From Spirochaetaceae bacterium (GTDB taxonomy: Bacteria > Spirochaetota > Spirochaetia > Treponematales > Rectinemataceae), in assembly GCA_025358255.1 (NCBI GenBank), contig JANYKC010000052.1:1-45823 (forward strand): 45,823 nt of DNA, in the 5' to 3' direction. Below, piece by piece: positions 8,885-16,663 of the stretch. Under the pieces are notes generated by a model. The model searched no databases. It had not been told where the DNA came from and saw only the letters and a program-made list of their open reading frames with translations. Each line of letters begins with the position of its first letter. Position 1 is the first letter of the stretch. Both the position numbers and the translations under genes were made by a program.

Positions 8885-10471
8885 ATGCCGCGTGGCACCC
8901 AGATCATCAAAGGCACCGAGTATGTGTTCGAGTCGGACTCGAAATGGAACGCCGACAAGGGCTACGGAACGCACAAGCGCACCTACATCGGCAAAATGGT
9001 GGACGGCGCCTTCGTCCCCAACGCGAAGTACCAGCTGCGAGAAGCGCAGGACGAGGCCAAGCGGCGGGGACCGGCCCCCAACACCGCCTCGACCCGGCTC
9101 TTCTGCGGCGCGACCGCGCTCCTCGACGCCATCGGGGAGAAGCTCGGGATCACGGACGACCTCAAGACCTGCTTCCCTGACTCCTGGAGGCAGATGCTCT
9201 CCATCGCCTATTTCCTCATCCTTGAAGACCGCAACCCGTTGAGTCGTTTCACCCGATGGGCGACAACCCATCGGCATCCCTTCGGAGAGAACATCGCATC
9301 GCAGCGCTCAAGCGAACTCTTCGGATCCATCGGCGAGGACGCGAAACAGCGGTTCTTCCTGGCCCAGACAAGGCGGAGGATGGAGACCGAGTACCTTGCC
9401 TACGACACGACCTCGATCTCGTCCTATTCCACGATGATCAAGCAGGTCCGCTACGGGAAGAACAAGGACCATGAGCGGTTGCCCCAGATCAACCTCGCGC
9501 TCCTGTTCGGCCAAGACTCGCGGATGCCGGTTTGCTACCGCAAGCTGGCCGGCAACATCAGCGACGTGTCCACGGTCAGGAAGTTGCTTGCCGACGTCGC
9601 CTTCCTGTCTTTCGACAAGGTCAAGCTTGTCATGGATCGCGGCTTCTACAGCGAAGACAACATCAACGCGCTGTACCAGCATCATTTCAAGTTCCTGATC
9701 GCGGTCAAGAAGTCCCTGGGACTGGTGCAGGGTGTGCTGGACGAGGTGCGGGACAGCATGCTGTCGCGGACAAGCTACGATTCGGTGTTCAAGATCAACT
9801 ATCATTCGCGTACGGTAGCCTGGTCGTATCGGGAGACGAAGAAACGGTCGGGGAAGGTGGAGACCGGAGAGCGCAGGCTCTATCTGCACCTCTACCACAA
9901 CGGGCAGAAGGCATTCGACGACAAGGACGCCTTCAACACGCTCCTTGACTCCCTGGAGGAGGAACTGCATTCGGGGAAGCGGGACCCCGACAATGAGAAG
10001 CTGTATCGCAAGTATTACGAGGTATCCACGACACCGGTGAGAGGAGTGAGCATCACCCCCAGGCAGGACGCCATAGACCTGGTCGAACGCGACTATGGCT
10101 ATTTCGCCCTCATCTCGAACGACATCAAGGACCCACTCGAGGCGCTGAAGCTCTACCGATCCAAGGACCTCGTCGAAAAGGCTTTCGGCAATCTCAAGGA
10201 GCGCCTGAACATGCGCCGGACATCCGTGTCTTCCGAGCAGAACCTCGAAGGCAAGCTCTTCGTCCAATTCATCGCTCTCATGTATCTGTCCTACATCACG
10301 GCCATGATGAACGAGAAAGGCATGTTCAAAGACTATACGCTCCACGAGATCTTGGACGACTTTGATGTGATTGAATGCTTCGAACGGCCAGGTCACGCGG
10401 CCGTGGTTGGTGAAATGACCAAGAAGCAGAAGGACCTTTTCACATCGCTGGGAGTCGTAGCCCCCGCCTAG
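8885..10471 (+). CDS. IS1634/IS4-group DDE transposase
   Basis: A 528-residue DDE transposase. Candidate catalytic residues are D174 in LAYDTTSISSYS, D251 in VMDRGFYSEDN, and E431 in the Y-(2)-E-type motif LYRSKDLVEKAFGNLKERL. This spacing, with a large insertion between the second Asp and the Glu, is typical of the IS4/IS1634 group, and the length fits that family. The frame is complete from ATG 8885 (GTGAGG upstream) to TAG 10469-10471. The protein should act in trans on the element ends. IS1634 is my best family call; another IS4-related group is possible. Confidence 0.9.
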   Translation: MPRGTQIIKGTEYVFESDSKWNADKGYGTHKRTYIGKMVDGAFVPNAKYQLREAQDEAKRRGPAPNTASTRLFCGATALLDAIGEKLGITDDLKTCFPDSWRQMLSIAYFLILEDRNPLSRFTRWATTHRHPFGENIASQRSSELFGSIGEDAKQRFFLAQTRRRMETEYLAYDTTSISSYSTMIKQVRYGKNKDHERLPQINLALLFGQDSRMPVCYRKLAGNISDVSTVRKLLADVAFLSFDKVKLVMDRGFYSEDNINALYQHHFKFLIAVKKSLGLVQGVLDEVRDSMLSRTSYDSVFKINYHSRTVAWSYRETKKRSGKVETGERRLYLHLYHNGQKAFDDKDAFNTLLDSLEEELHSGKRDPDNEKLYRKYYEVSTTPVRGVSITPRQDAIDLVERDYGYFALISNDIKDPLEALKLYRSKDLVEKAFGNLKERLNMRRTSVSSEQNLEGKLFVQFIALMYLSYITAMMNEKGMFKDYTLHEILDDFDVIECFERPGHAAVVGEMTKKQKDLFTSLGVVAPA

Positions 10472-10477
10472 CTATAA

Positions 10478-10956
10478 ACGAGCGGGAATGCGGGATAGAA
10501 GCTGTCTGTCGCCCAGGTCTCGAAGCTGCCCTTCCAGAGTCCGGAGCGCTCGCCGAAGCCCTTTACCCAATCGCTTTCGCCGGCAAAGTCCGCGGCATTC
10601 GTGTGGAAATAACCTTCGAGGGCTGCCTTCATGCCGAACTGCATGGCCAGGCCGTCTGCGAAGAGCGTCCTTGGCTGGGCCATAAGTAGTTCCGTGGCGC
10701 GGTCAAAGGCATCCTTGCCGCCGGGGGCAAGCCTAGCGCGGTCAATTTTTCCGAGCATGAGGATGAGTTCATCGGCGCTCCAGGGCCCTGATGAGGAGGG
10801 CAGGGCGTGACCCTGGGCGATGAAAAGGCTGACGATGATCCCGTAGGCTTCGGAGCCCACGGGGTGGATTTTCTGGCGATTGGCATACGCTTCGTCGGCC
10901 GCGACCGATCCACAGAAGGCAAGGACCACGACCAAGAGAATTAATGTTTTCTTCAC
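10478..10956 (-). pseudogene. Wzi-like outer-membrane barrel protein, 5' part (cut by the IS)
   Basis: GTG 10956 follows AAGGAG at a good distance and starts VKKTLILLVVVLAFCGSVAA, a clear signal peptide with likely cleavage after VAA. The mature start is followed by YGIIVSLFIAQGHALPSSSGPW, a conserved N-terminal helix in spirochete barrel proteins of this type. Translation then reads toward FYPAFPLVY and meets a stop (TAG in the IS junction) after about 160 codons. The rest of the gene continues at 8787. An upstream ATG at 11079 has no Shine-Dalgarno and would precede the signal peptide, so I reject it as the start. Confidence 0.75.
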
Positions 10957-11116
10957 GTGCTGCTGCTCCTTAGGTTGTGCTGGGAAGACTATACAACGGG
11001 ATTCGGTTCTTGGGTCCAGGCAAGCGCAGGACCGGAGCGGTATTCGGGATCCCCGCTCTCCCGGGCCCTCCCTTGACAAGAGCGGCCAAATGCCTAGATT
11101 TCAGGGCGGGGGAATC

Positions 11117-11572
11117 ATGGAATCGGAAGCTCTCCTCGCCTTGATAGATTCCACGTCGAAGGTCCTTCAAGGCCTCCTCAAGACCGAGGTGCGTCGTGGG
11201 GTGGTCTACTACAAGTCGACCCCCCTCCCCGACGCGGTGGTGGAGTCGGCCTTTCGGCTGGCCGACGGCCATATGGGGCGCATCCTCCTGGACATGGACG
11301 AGGATACCGCCCGCAAGCTCGCCTCAGCCTATGTCCAGCAGGACCTGGATTTCTCCGATGAGCGCACCATCTCATCCCTTGGCGCCTTGGCTGGCAGTAT
11401 CGGCGACCTGACCGGGACGCGGCGCTCCGGCCTCCATCTCGTGGTGGAGCCCTTCACCACCAAGAAAGTCCCCGGCGTGGCCACCTTGCATTCGCGCTCC
11501 GGCATCGTAATCCCCTTCGAGACGAGCAAGGGAAGGGTGAGCATCGACGTGGAGATCGCGGAAGCGAGGTGA
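11117..11572 (+). CDS. CheX-like protein lacking the phosphatase residues
   Basis: A 151-residue protein starting at ATG 11117 after a GGGCGGGGGA purine stretch. Its order of elements (N-terminal helix and VVYYKSTPLPD strand, central helix SSLGALAGSIGDL, closing strands SGIVIPFETSKGRVSIDVEI) follows CheX, a chemotaxis phosphatase of CheY-P known from spirochetes and Thermotoga. In active CheX the central helix carries an E-x-x-N pair; here the aligned positions look like A and G, so activity is doubtful. It could be a regulatory or scaffold relative. It is divergent from the interrupted barrel gene and convergent with the lipoprotein at 11655, with a shared terminator between. Confidence 0.6.
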   Translation: MESEALLALIDSTSKVLQGLLKTEVRRGVVYYKSTPLPDAVVESAFRLADGHMGRILLDMDEDTARKLASAYVQQDLDFSDERTISSLGALAGSIGDLTGTRRSGLHLVVEPFTTKKVPGVATLHSRSGIVIPFETSKGRVSIDVEIAEAR

Positions 11573-11598
11573 ACCTGCCTGTCCGCGATGGAAAGAAA

Positions 11599-11630
11599 GA
11601 AGAGCGCCGGGGATGGTCCCGGCGCTCTTC
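11599..11630. terminator. Bidirectional hairpin terminator
   Basis: A perfect 13-bp stem (GAAGAGCGCCGGG at 11599-11611 with its complement at 11618-11630) and a 6-base loop lie between two convergent genes. For the leftward lipoprotein gene the stem is followed by a CTTTCTTTCC stretch; for the rightward gene by ATATTC. Confidence 0.85.
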
Positions 11631-11654
11631 ATATTCTGGGCAGGGCTTATGCGA

Positions 11655-13070
11655 TCAGGACGGAGGCGCCGGGGCGATGATGATGAATCTGCTGCCGTCC
11701 CAAGCGATGCCGGAAGGAGAATAGCCAAGCATCCACTGGGTTGGGGTCCACGTAAGCCCGTCATCCGTCGTGGAATAGTATTCCGCAAACTCCACTGAAG
11801 GAAGGGCGGAACTCGCCGTCAAGCAGACAAAGCTGCCATTGCCGTAGGCTATTGAGGGTATCAGGTAGCCCGCGTCGCCAAGGACCTTGGTCCAGAGAGT
11901 CCCGTCACCGCTGGTATAGATGGCTAAATCGGACGAAGAAGCGCCGCTCGACTCTGCAGCCATCAGCCATTTCCCGTTTCCGAAGGCGACGCTCGTCAGG
12001 TTGTTCGCGGTCAAGGTCGAAGCGACCTGGGTCCAGGTCTGGCCATCGGCGCTGGTAAGGATCATCCCGCTGCCACCCACCGCGACAAAGGTATCGCCGG
12101 CGGTTCCGCTTCCCCAGGTTACTTCGTTGAGGTAGATGCCATTGAGCACAGGCATCGATGTCGGCGGCAGCCAGGTAAGCCCGTTGTCGGTGCTGACGAC
12201 GATGATACCGCCGATCACTGGTCCGGTCGAACTGTCGTAGCCAACGGCCACCCAGGTTCCATTTCCCTTCGCGAAGGAATATATGGTCGCCGAGGGGGAT
12301 GCAGGAGTCGCGGCGGCTGCCCAGGTAAGGCCGCCATTGTTGCTGATCCAGATCGCCTTGCCGCTGCCCGCGACGGCAAATTGCGCGCTGCTGCCGCTGC
12401 CACCGCCGTAGCCTAAAGCCGAGGGGTTCAAAATCGCCGGAATGAGGTTGCTGGCATAGGAATCGATGCTGCTCCTCAGGACCAAGGGGATGCTGCTTGC
12501 GGCGACAACCACGCCGCCGCCGGTGGCGATCATGGTATAGCCCCTCATGAAGCTGACCTTCGGCGCTTGGTATGCCGCCCCTGCGGCTCCATCGGCCCCG
12601 TCCTTGGCGATCGTCTGCCAGGCGCTTCCGTCATAGATTCGGGCTTCCTTGAGGGTGCTGTCATAGAAGGCCCAATCGAGAGTCGGCAGGGTGGGGGCCA
12701 CGGCTAGGCTTCCCTTCCAGACGATGGAGCTGCCCGCAACGCCAGCGGCGCCGTTGGTGCCGCTCGCTCCCGCCTGTCCCTTGATGTTCAAGGCCGCGGT
12801 CGAAGGCCAGCTGCCCGCCGCCTTGACGAATACATCGCCCGTGCTTGTATCCAGGTAATAATCGCCGTCAAGGCCCACGGTGGCGCCGGGGGCGCCGCTG
12901 CCCGAAAGCCAGGTACTGCCGTCGGCCCCATTTGTCCCATCCAGCCCGTCCGTGCCATCAAGGCCAGAGGGGCCGCGTATGGCGTCGAGGAGGGCGCCGG
13001 AGCAGCCCGCAAGGAGGATCGTGAAGACCGCCGCAACCAGGGAGCGAACGAAAACTCGAGGCACTTTCAT
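11655..13070 (-). CDS. Lipoprotein with collagen-like segment and Asp-box/BNR-like repeats
   Basis: A secreted lipoprotein of 471 residues. I choose the ATG at 13070, which has GGAGGA upstream; the signal peptide ends in the lipobox LLAGC with C23 as the lipidated residue. A collagen-like G-x-y tract (GPSGLDGTDGLDGTNGADG) follows, then GLDGDYYLDTSTGDVFVK and a second G-x-y patch (KGQAGASGTNGAAGVAG). This architecture is common in bacterial surface and tail-fibre-like proteins. From about residue 210 on, repeats such as IWISNNGGLTW, VSTDNGLTW and TSADGQTW resemble Asp-box/BNR propeller blades. The likely location is the cell surface. The ligand is unknown; the propeller could bind glycans or other polymers. 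Confidence 0.8.
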   Translation of the reverse strand: MKVPRVFVRSLVAAVFTILLAGCSGALLDAIRGPSGLDGTDGLDGTNGADGSTWLSGSGAPGATVGLDGDYYLDTSTGDVFVKAAGSWPSTAALNIKGQAGASGTNGAAGVAGSSIVWKGSLAVAPTLPTLDWAFYDSTLKEARIYDGSAWQTIAKDGADGAAGAAYQAPKVSFMRGYTMIATGGGVVVAASSIPLVLRSSIDSYASNLIPAILNPSALGYGGGSGSSAQFAVAGSGKAIWISNNGGLTWAAAATPASPSATIYSFAKGNGTWVAVGYDSSTGPVIGGIIVVSTDNGLTWLPPTSMPVLNGIYLNEVTWGSGTAGDTFVAVGGSGMILTSADGQTWTQVASTLTANNLTSVAFGNGKWLMAAESSGASSSDLAIYTSGDGTLWTKVLGDAGYLIPSIAYGNGSFVCLTASSALPSVEFAEYYSTTDDGLTWTPTQWMLGYSPSGIAWDGSRFIIIAPAPPS

Positions 13071-13111
13071 TGATTCCTCCATAGACAGGAAGGCGTAGCG
13101 AAAGCCACTCC

Positions 13112-13140
13112 ACAGTATTCCCACCTTTTTTGGCTGTCAA
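13112..13140 (-). promoter_or_regulatory. Sigma-70 promoter of the collagen-like lipoprotein gene
   Basis: On the complementary strand a perfect TTGACA (13140-13135) is followed by 17 bases and TACTGT (13117-13112), about 40 bases before the lipoprotein start. A 7-bp tandem repeat begins 10 bases upstream of the -35 box. Confidence 0.6.
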
Positions 13141-13150
13141 TTGCGAATTT

Positions 13151-13199
13151 CCCCTGGCCCCTGGCCCCTGGCCCCTGGCCCCTGGCCCTTGGCCCCCGG
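13151..13199. repeat. Seven-copy heptanucleotide tandem repeat
   Basis: Five exact copies of CCCCTGG followed by the variants CCCTTGG and CCCCCGG, 49 bp in all, between the divergent lipoprotein and hflK genes. Copy number in such simple repeats can change by slippage. The array sits just upstream of the lipoprotein -35 box and about 58 bases before the hflK start. Confidence 0.95.
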
Positions 13200-13256
13200 A
13201 GGCGACCCGGCTTGCTTTTTGGGACGATTTAGCGGAATTTGGAGTCGGAGGCCTCA

Positions 13257-14249
13257 ATGGCAGATACCGATAGCGGCAAATTCAGAAAGGTAAATTCGTA
13301 TCCCTTCGGCATTTCCCCCACGCTGTTCATCCTAGGCCTCGTGGTCCTGGCCGTCGTCGTGCTGTTCTCGACAAGCTTTTTCGTCGTCGACCAGACGGAA
13401 AGGGCGGTCATCACGACCTTCGGCAAGTTCACCAGGGTCGTGGAGCCCGGCCTGCACTTCAAGTTCCCCTTGGGCGTGCAGAAAAGCTTCAACGTCAAGA
13501 CCGAAGTGGTCCAGACCGAGCAGTTCGGCTTCAGGACGACCAAGGCCGGCGTCGTGACCCAGTATTCCGACGTCATCTATCCCGACGAGGCGACCATGCT
13601 CACGGGCGACCTCAACATCGTCGATGTCGAATGGATCATCCAGTACCGGATCACCGATCCCAAGGCCTGGCTCTTCAACACGAGCGACCGCCATAAGACG
13701 ATCCGCGACATATCCCAGTCGGTCATCAACCTCCTCGTCGGGGACAGGACCATCCTGGGCGTCATAGGCCCCGAGAGGACGGCCATCCAGGAAGCGGCGA
13801 CCCAGATGATGAACGAGTCCTTCACGAGCTATGGCGTCGGCATCAAGGTCACCCAGGTCCAGCTCCAGAACATCGTCCCGCCCAAGGGCGTGCAGGAGGC
13901 CTTCGAGGACGTCAACAAGGCGATCCAGGACATGAACCGCCTCATCAACGAAGGAAAGGAAGCCTACAACGCCGAGATCCCCAAGGCCCGCGGCCAGGCC
14001 GACCAGATGAAGGAAGTCTCGGAAGGCTACGCCACCGAGCGCGTCAACAAGGCCAAGGGCGATGTCGCCCGCTTCAACTCGGTGTACGAGGAGTACCGTA
14101 AGAATCCCGAGATCACCAGGCAGCGCCTCTATTACGAGATGGTCGAGGAAGTGTTCAAGGGCGACAAGAACGTCGAGCTCATCGACAAGAGATTCACCAA
14201 TTTCCTGCCGCTCAAGAACCTCGACGCGAAGGCAGGAGGAGACAAATGA
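13257..14249 (+). CDS. hflK: HflK, SPFH-domain regulator of FtsH protease
   Basis: A 330-residue SPFH/band-7 protein. A short N-terminal cytoplasmic tail is followed by one membrane helix (about 25-45, FILGLVVLAVVVLFSTSFF) and the SPFH start VVDQTERAVITTFGKFTRVVEPGLHFKFP. A charged coiled coil follows (about 220-290), rich in Ala/Glu/Lys. ATG 13257 is preceded by CGGAGG; a TTG further upstream at 13239 is less likely. HflK and HflC together form a large cage around FtsH and restrain its proteolysis of membrane proteins. The stop overlaps the hflC start by 4 bases, supporting coupled translation and the HflK assignment by order. Confidence 0.9.
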   Translation: MADTDSGKFRKVNSYPFGISPTLFILGLVVLAVVVLFSTSFFVVDQTERAVITTFGKFTRVVEPGLHFKFPLGVQKSFNVKTEVVQTEQFGFRTTKAGVVTQYSDVIYPDEATMLTGDLNIVDVEWIIQYRITDPKAWLFNTSDRHKTIRDISQSVINLLVGDRTILGVIGPERTAIQEAATQMMNESFTSYGVGIKVTQVQLQNIVPPKGVQEAFEDVNKAIQDMNRLINEGKEAYNAEIPKARGQADQMKEVSEGYATERVNKAKGDVARFNSVYEEYRKNPEITRQRLYYEMVEEVFKGDKNVELIDKRFTNFLPLKNLDAKAGGDK

Positions 14250-15226
14250 AAAAGGTCCTCATAACCTTCGGCATCATCGCCGCGGTGGTCATCGCGTTTT
14301 TCGCCATGGGACCCTTCTACATCCTCAATGAGGGCGAGCAGGCGGTCATCGTGCAGCTGGGCAAGATCGTCTCCGTCCAGGAGAACGCGGGGCTCAAGCT
14401 GCGCACTCCCTTCCTGGACAACGTTGTCCGCTTTCCCAAGAGGCTCATGCCCTGGGACGGCGAGCCCCAGCGCATCCCGACCAAGGAAAACCAGTTCATC
14501 TGGGTGGACACCACGGCGCGGTGGCGGATCTCGGACCCAGTAAAATTCTATGAATCGGTGAGCAGCCTCGAGAACGCCTATGGGCGCCTCGATGACGTGA
14601 TCGACTCCGCGGTCAGGACCGTGATCTCGGCCAACTACCTTCGGGAAGCGGTGCGCAACTCGAACCGCCTCATCGGAACGGGCACCAAGGAGAGCTTCCA
14701 GACGGGCGATGCCGAAGGCTCCGCCGTCCTCGACCAGCTGACCCAGACCGATGTCTCCTTCGAGAACATCGAGAAGGGGAGGCGCAAGCTCTCCGGGGAC
14801 ATGCTGACCATCGTCAAGGGCATCGTGCCCCAGTTCGGCATCGAGGTCCTGGACATCATCCCGAGGCAGATCAAGTACTCGGACGAGCTGACGGAAAGCG
14901 TCTACAACAGGATGATCAAGGAGCGCAACCAGATAGCCCAGGCCTTCCGCAGCTATGGCGAGGGCAAGAAGGCCGAATGGATGGGCAAGCTCGAGAACGA
15001 GAAGCGGACCGTCCTCTCGGAGGCTTACACCTTCGCGGAGACCACCAAGGGCAAGGCTGACGCCCAGGCCACGAGGATCTTCTCGGAATCCTACGGCCGC
15101 GACGCTTCCTTCTTCGACTTCTGGCGTGCCATCGAATCCTACCGCCTTACCCTGCCGAACTTCTCCAAGACCCTGTCCACCGATATGGATTATTTCCGCT
15201 ATCTCTATGGGACGCGCGGAAGGTAG
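14246..15226 (+). CDS. hflC: HflC, SPFH-domain partner of HflK
   Basis: A 326-residue SPFH protein with an N-terminal membrane helix (about 4-24) and the band-7 opening YILNEGEQAVIVQLGKIVSVQENAGLKLRTPF. The sequence PWDGEPQRIPTKENQFIWVDTTARWRI and the C-terminal YRLTLPNFSKTLSTDMDYFRY are characteristic of HflC. It should pair with HflK in the FtsH-associated inner-membrane complex. An intrinsic terminator follows at 15260-15295, so hflKC looks like a two-gene operon. Confidence 0.9.
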   Translation: MKKVLITFGIIAAVVIAFFAMGPFYILNEGEQAVIVQLGKIVSVQENAGLKLRTPFLDNVVRFPKRLMPWDGEPQRIPTKENQFIWVDTTARWRISDPVKFYESVSSLENAYGRLDDVIDSAVRTVISANYLREAVRNSNRLIGTGTKESFQTGDAEGSAVLDQLTQTDVSFENIEKGRRKLSGDMLTIVKGIVPQFGIEVLDIIPRQIKYSDELTESVYNRMIKERNQIAQAFRSYGEGKKAEWMGKLENEKRTVLSEAYTFAETTKGKADAQATRIFSESYGRDASFFDFWRAIESYRLTLPNFSKTLSTDMDYFRYLYGTRGR

Positions 15227-15259
15227 CCGGATCGGACCTTAAGCTTTCCAGTGGAACAT

Positions 15260-15295
15260 GGCGCGGCGGACAAGGGGCCGGCCGCGCCTTTTTTT
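15260..15295 (+). terminator. Intrinsic terminator of hflKC
   Basis: GGCGCGGC (15260-15267) pairs perfectly with GCCGCGCC (15281-15288) and is followed directly by seven T (15289-15295). Confidence 0.85.
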
Positions 15296-15338
15296 CCCCT
15301 CTCCGTTCCCGTATCGATACTTCCAGCTCGATACGGTC

Positions 15339-15367
15339 TTGCCAGAGCGCCCGGCCCTCTATAGTAT
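15339..15367 (+). promoter_or_regulatory. Candidate sigma-70 promoter of the Ldh2-family gene
   Basis: TTGCCA (15339-15344), 17 bases, TAGTAT (15362-15367), about 33 bases before ATG 15401 and just after the upstream terminator. The match is moderate. Confidence 0.45.
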
Positions 15368-15400
15368 TCCATGCTGTAAATTAATCGTGAGGAGGCCTAT

Positions 15401-16528
15401 ATGTCCGGTTATTCTACTGAAGGCGCGGTCTGGTGGAAGTTCGATATCGTCGAGAAGTTCATGATCGATGTCCTCAAGGGCTATGGCATGCCCGAAGCCG
15501 ACGCCAGGATCACGGCCGAGGTACTCATCACCGCCGACAAGCGCGGCATAGACTCCCATGGCGTGGGGCGCCTCAAGCCGATCTATATCGACCGGATCAA
15601 GGCCGGCCAGATCAACCCGATCACGAAGATAGACATCATCAAGGAAGGCCCGACCACGGCCGTCCTTGACGCCAACAACGGCATGGGCCAGGTCGCCTCC
15701 AAGTTCGCCAACGACATGGCCATCGACAAGGCCAAGAAGTTCGGCATGGGCATGGTCGCCGTCCGGAATTCCAACCATTACGGCATCGCGGGCTACTATA
15801 CCTGCCAGGCGGCGGAGCGCGGCTGCATCGGCCTTTCGGGCACCAATGCCCGTCCCTCCATTGCCCCGACCTTCGGCGTGGAGAACATGCTTGGCACCAA
15901 CCCCATGACCTGGGCCATGCCGACGGACGAGCCCTTCCCCTTCAGCATCGATTGCGCCACCTCCGTCACCCAGCGGGGCAAGATCGAGGTCTATGCCCGC
16001 CAGAAGAAGGCCATGCCCGCGGGCTGGGTCGTCGGCTCCGACGGCAAGACCAAGACCGACTCGGTGGCAGTGCTCGACGAGCTCGTGAAGGGCACCGCGG
16101 CCCTCACCCCCGTGGGCGGCATCGGCGAGGACGGCGGTGGCTACAAGGGCTACGGCTGGGCCACGGTCGTGGAGATGCTCTCCTCTGCCCTCCAGGGCGG
16201 GGCCTTCCTCAAGGGCCTCCTCGGGTTTGACGCCACCGGCAAGCGCCAGGCGTACAGCCTCGGGCACTTCTTCATCGCCATGGACATCGAGGCCTTCACC
16301 GACCTCGACTCCTTCAAGAAGACGACGGGCGAGATCTGCCGCGCCTTGCGCAACTCGAAGAGGTCGCCGGGAGAGGAGCGGATCTGGACCGCCGGCGAGA
16401 AGGAATGGGACGCCTGGACGGAGCGCAAGGACAAGGGCGTGCCCTTCGACTCGGTGGAGATGAGGGAATTCGACGCCCTCAAGGCGGAGCTCAAGCTCGA
16501 CGGGTACCACTTCCCCTGGGAGAGATAA
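15401..16528 (+). CDS. Malate/L-lactate/ureidoglycolate dehydrogenase family (Ldh_2) oxidoreductase
   Basis: A 375-residue NAD(P)-dependent dehydrogenase of the Ldh_2 (MDH2/LDH2) fold, unrelated to classical Rossmann LDH/MDH. Family marks include ADKRGIDSHGVGRL (substrate/catalytic His), VRNSNHYGIAGYY, the nucleotide-binding NPMTWAMPTDEPFPFSIDCATS and the glycine-rich GEDGGGYKGYGWATVVEMLSS. Members oxidise 2-hydroxy acids such as malate, sulfolactate, ureidoglycolate or 2,3-diketogulonate, so the substrate cannot be fixed from sequence. A strong ribosome binding site (GAGGAGG) precedes ATG 15401. It is flanked by its own promoter and terminator and appears monocistronic. Confidence 0.9.
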   Translation: MSGYSTEGAVWWKFDIVEKFMIDVLKGYGMPEADARITAEVLITADKRGIDSHGVGRLKPIYIDRIKAGQINPITKIDIIKEGPTTAVLDANNGMGQVASKFANDMAIDKAKKFGMGMVAVRNSNHYGIAGYYTCQAAERGCIGLSGTNARPSIAPTFGVENMLGTNPMTWAMPTDEPFPFSIDCATSVTQRGKIEVYARQKKAMPAGWVVGSDGKTKTDSVAVLDELVKGTAALTPVGGIGEDGGGYKGYGWATVVEMLSSALQGGAFLKGLLGFDATGKRQAYSLGHFFIAMDIEAFTDLDSFKKTTGEICRALRNSKRSPGEERIWTAGEKEWDAWTERKDKGVPFDSVEMREFDALKAELKLDGYHFPWER

Positions 16529-16561
16529 GCCGCCAATTGGTGCATGATTCCCCGTGTGGGG

Positions 16562-16592
16562 CCGCCCGGCGCGAAGCCCGGGCGGTTTTTTT
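16562..16592 (+). terminator. Intrinsic terminator of the Ldh2-family gene
   Basis: CCGCCCGG (16562-16569) pairs with CCGGGCGG (16578-16585) and is followed by seven T. Confidence 0.9.
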
Positions 16593-16603
16593 CCCTTCGG
16601 GCC

Positions 16604-16631
16604 TTGCCTGCGGCGCGAATCAGGGTATAGT
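16604..16631 (+). promoter_or_regulatory. Candidate sigma-70 promoter of the 322-residue protein gene
   Basis: TTGCCT (16604-16609), 16 bases, TATAGT (16626-16631), about 32 bases before ATG 16664, directly after the preceding terminator. Confidence 0.5.
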
Positions 16632-16663
16632 GATGGAGCATTCCAAAAGCAGGAGGATCCTTC

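Larger units (their letters stand above)
8788..10477 (+). mobile_element. IS1634-type insertion sequence inside the barrel gene
   Basis: A single transposase gene flanked by an imperfect 11-base inverted repeat, TTATACCTAGG at 8788-8798 and CCTAGCTATAA at 10467-10477 (one mismatch). The outer TATA on each side could instead be a short target duplication, so the ends are uncertain by a few bases. The element separates two halves of one leftward outer-membrane protein gene (10956 to 7509). The right end nearly abuts, or overlaps, the transposase stop codon. The AT-rich left end differs clearly from the surrounding GC-rich DNA. The transposase is uninterrupted, so the insertion may be recent. 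Confidence 0.8.

Noticed and set aside
13151..13199. CRISPR-like array
   Set aside because: Units are 7 bp and contiguous without spacers.
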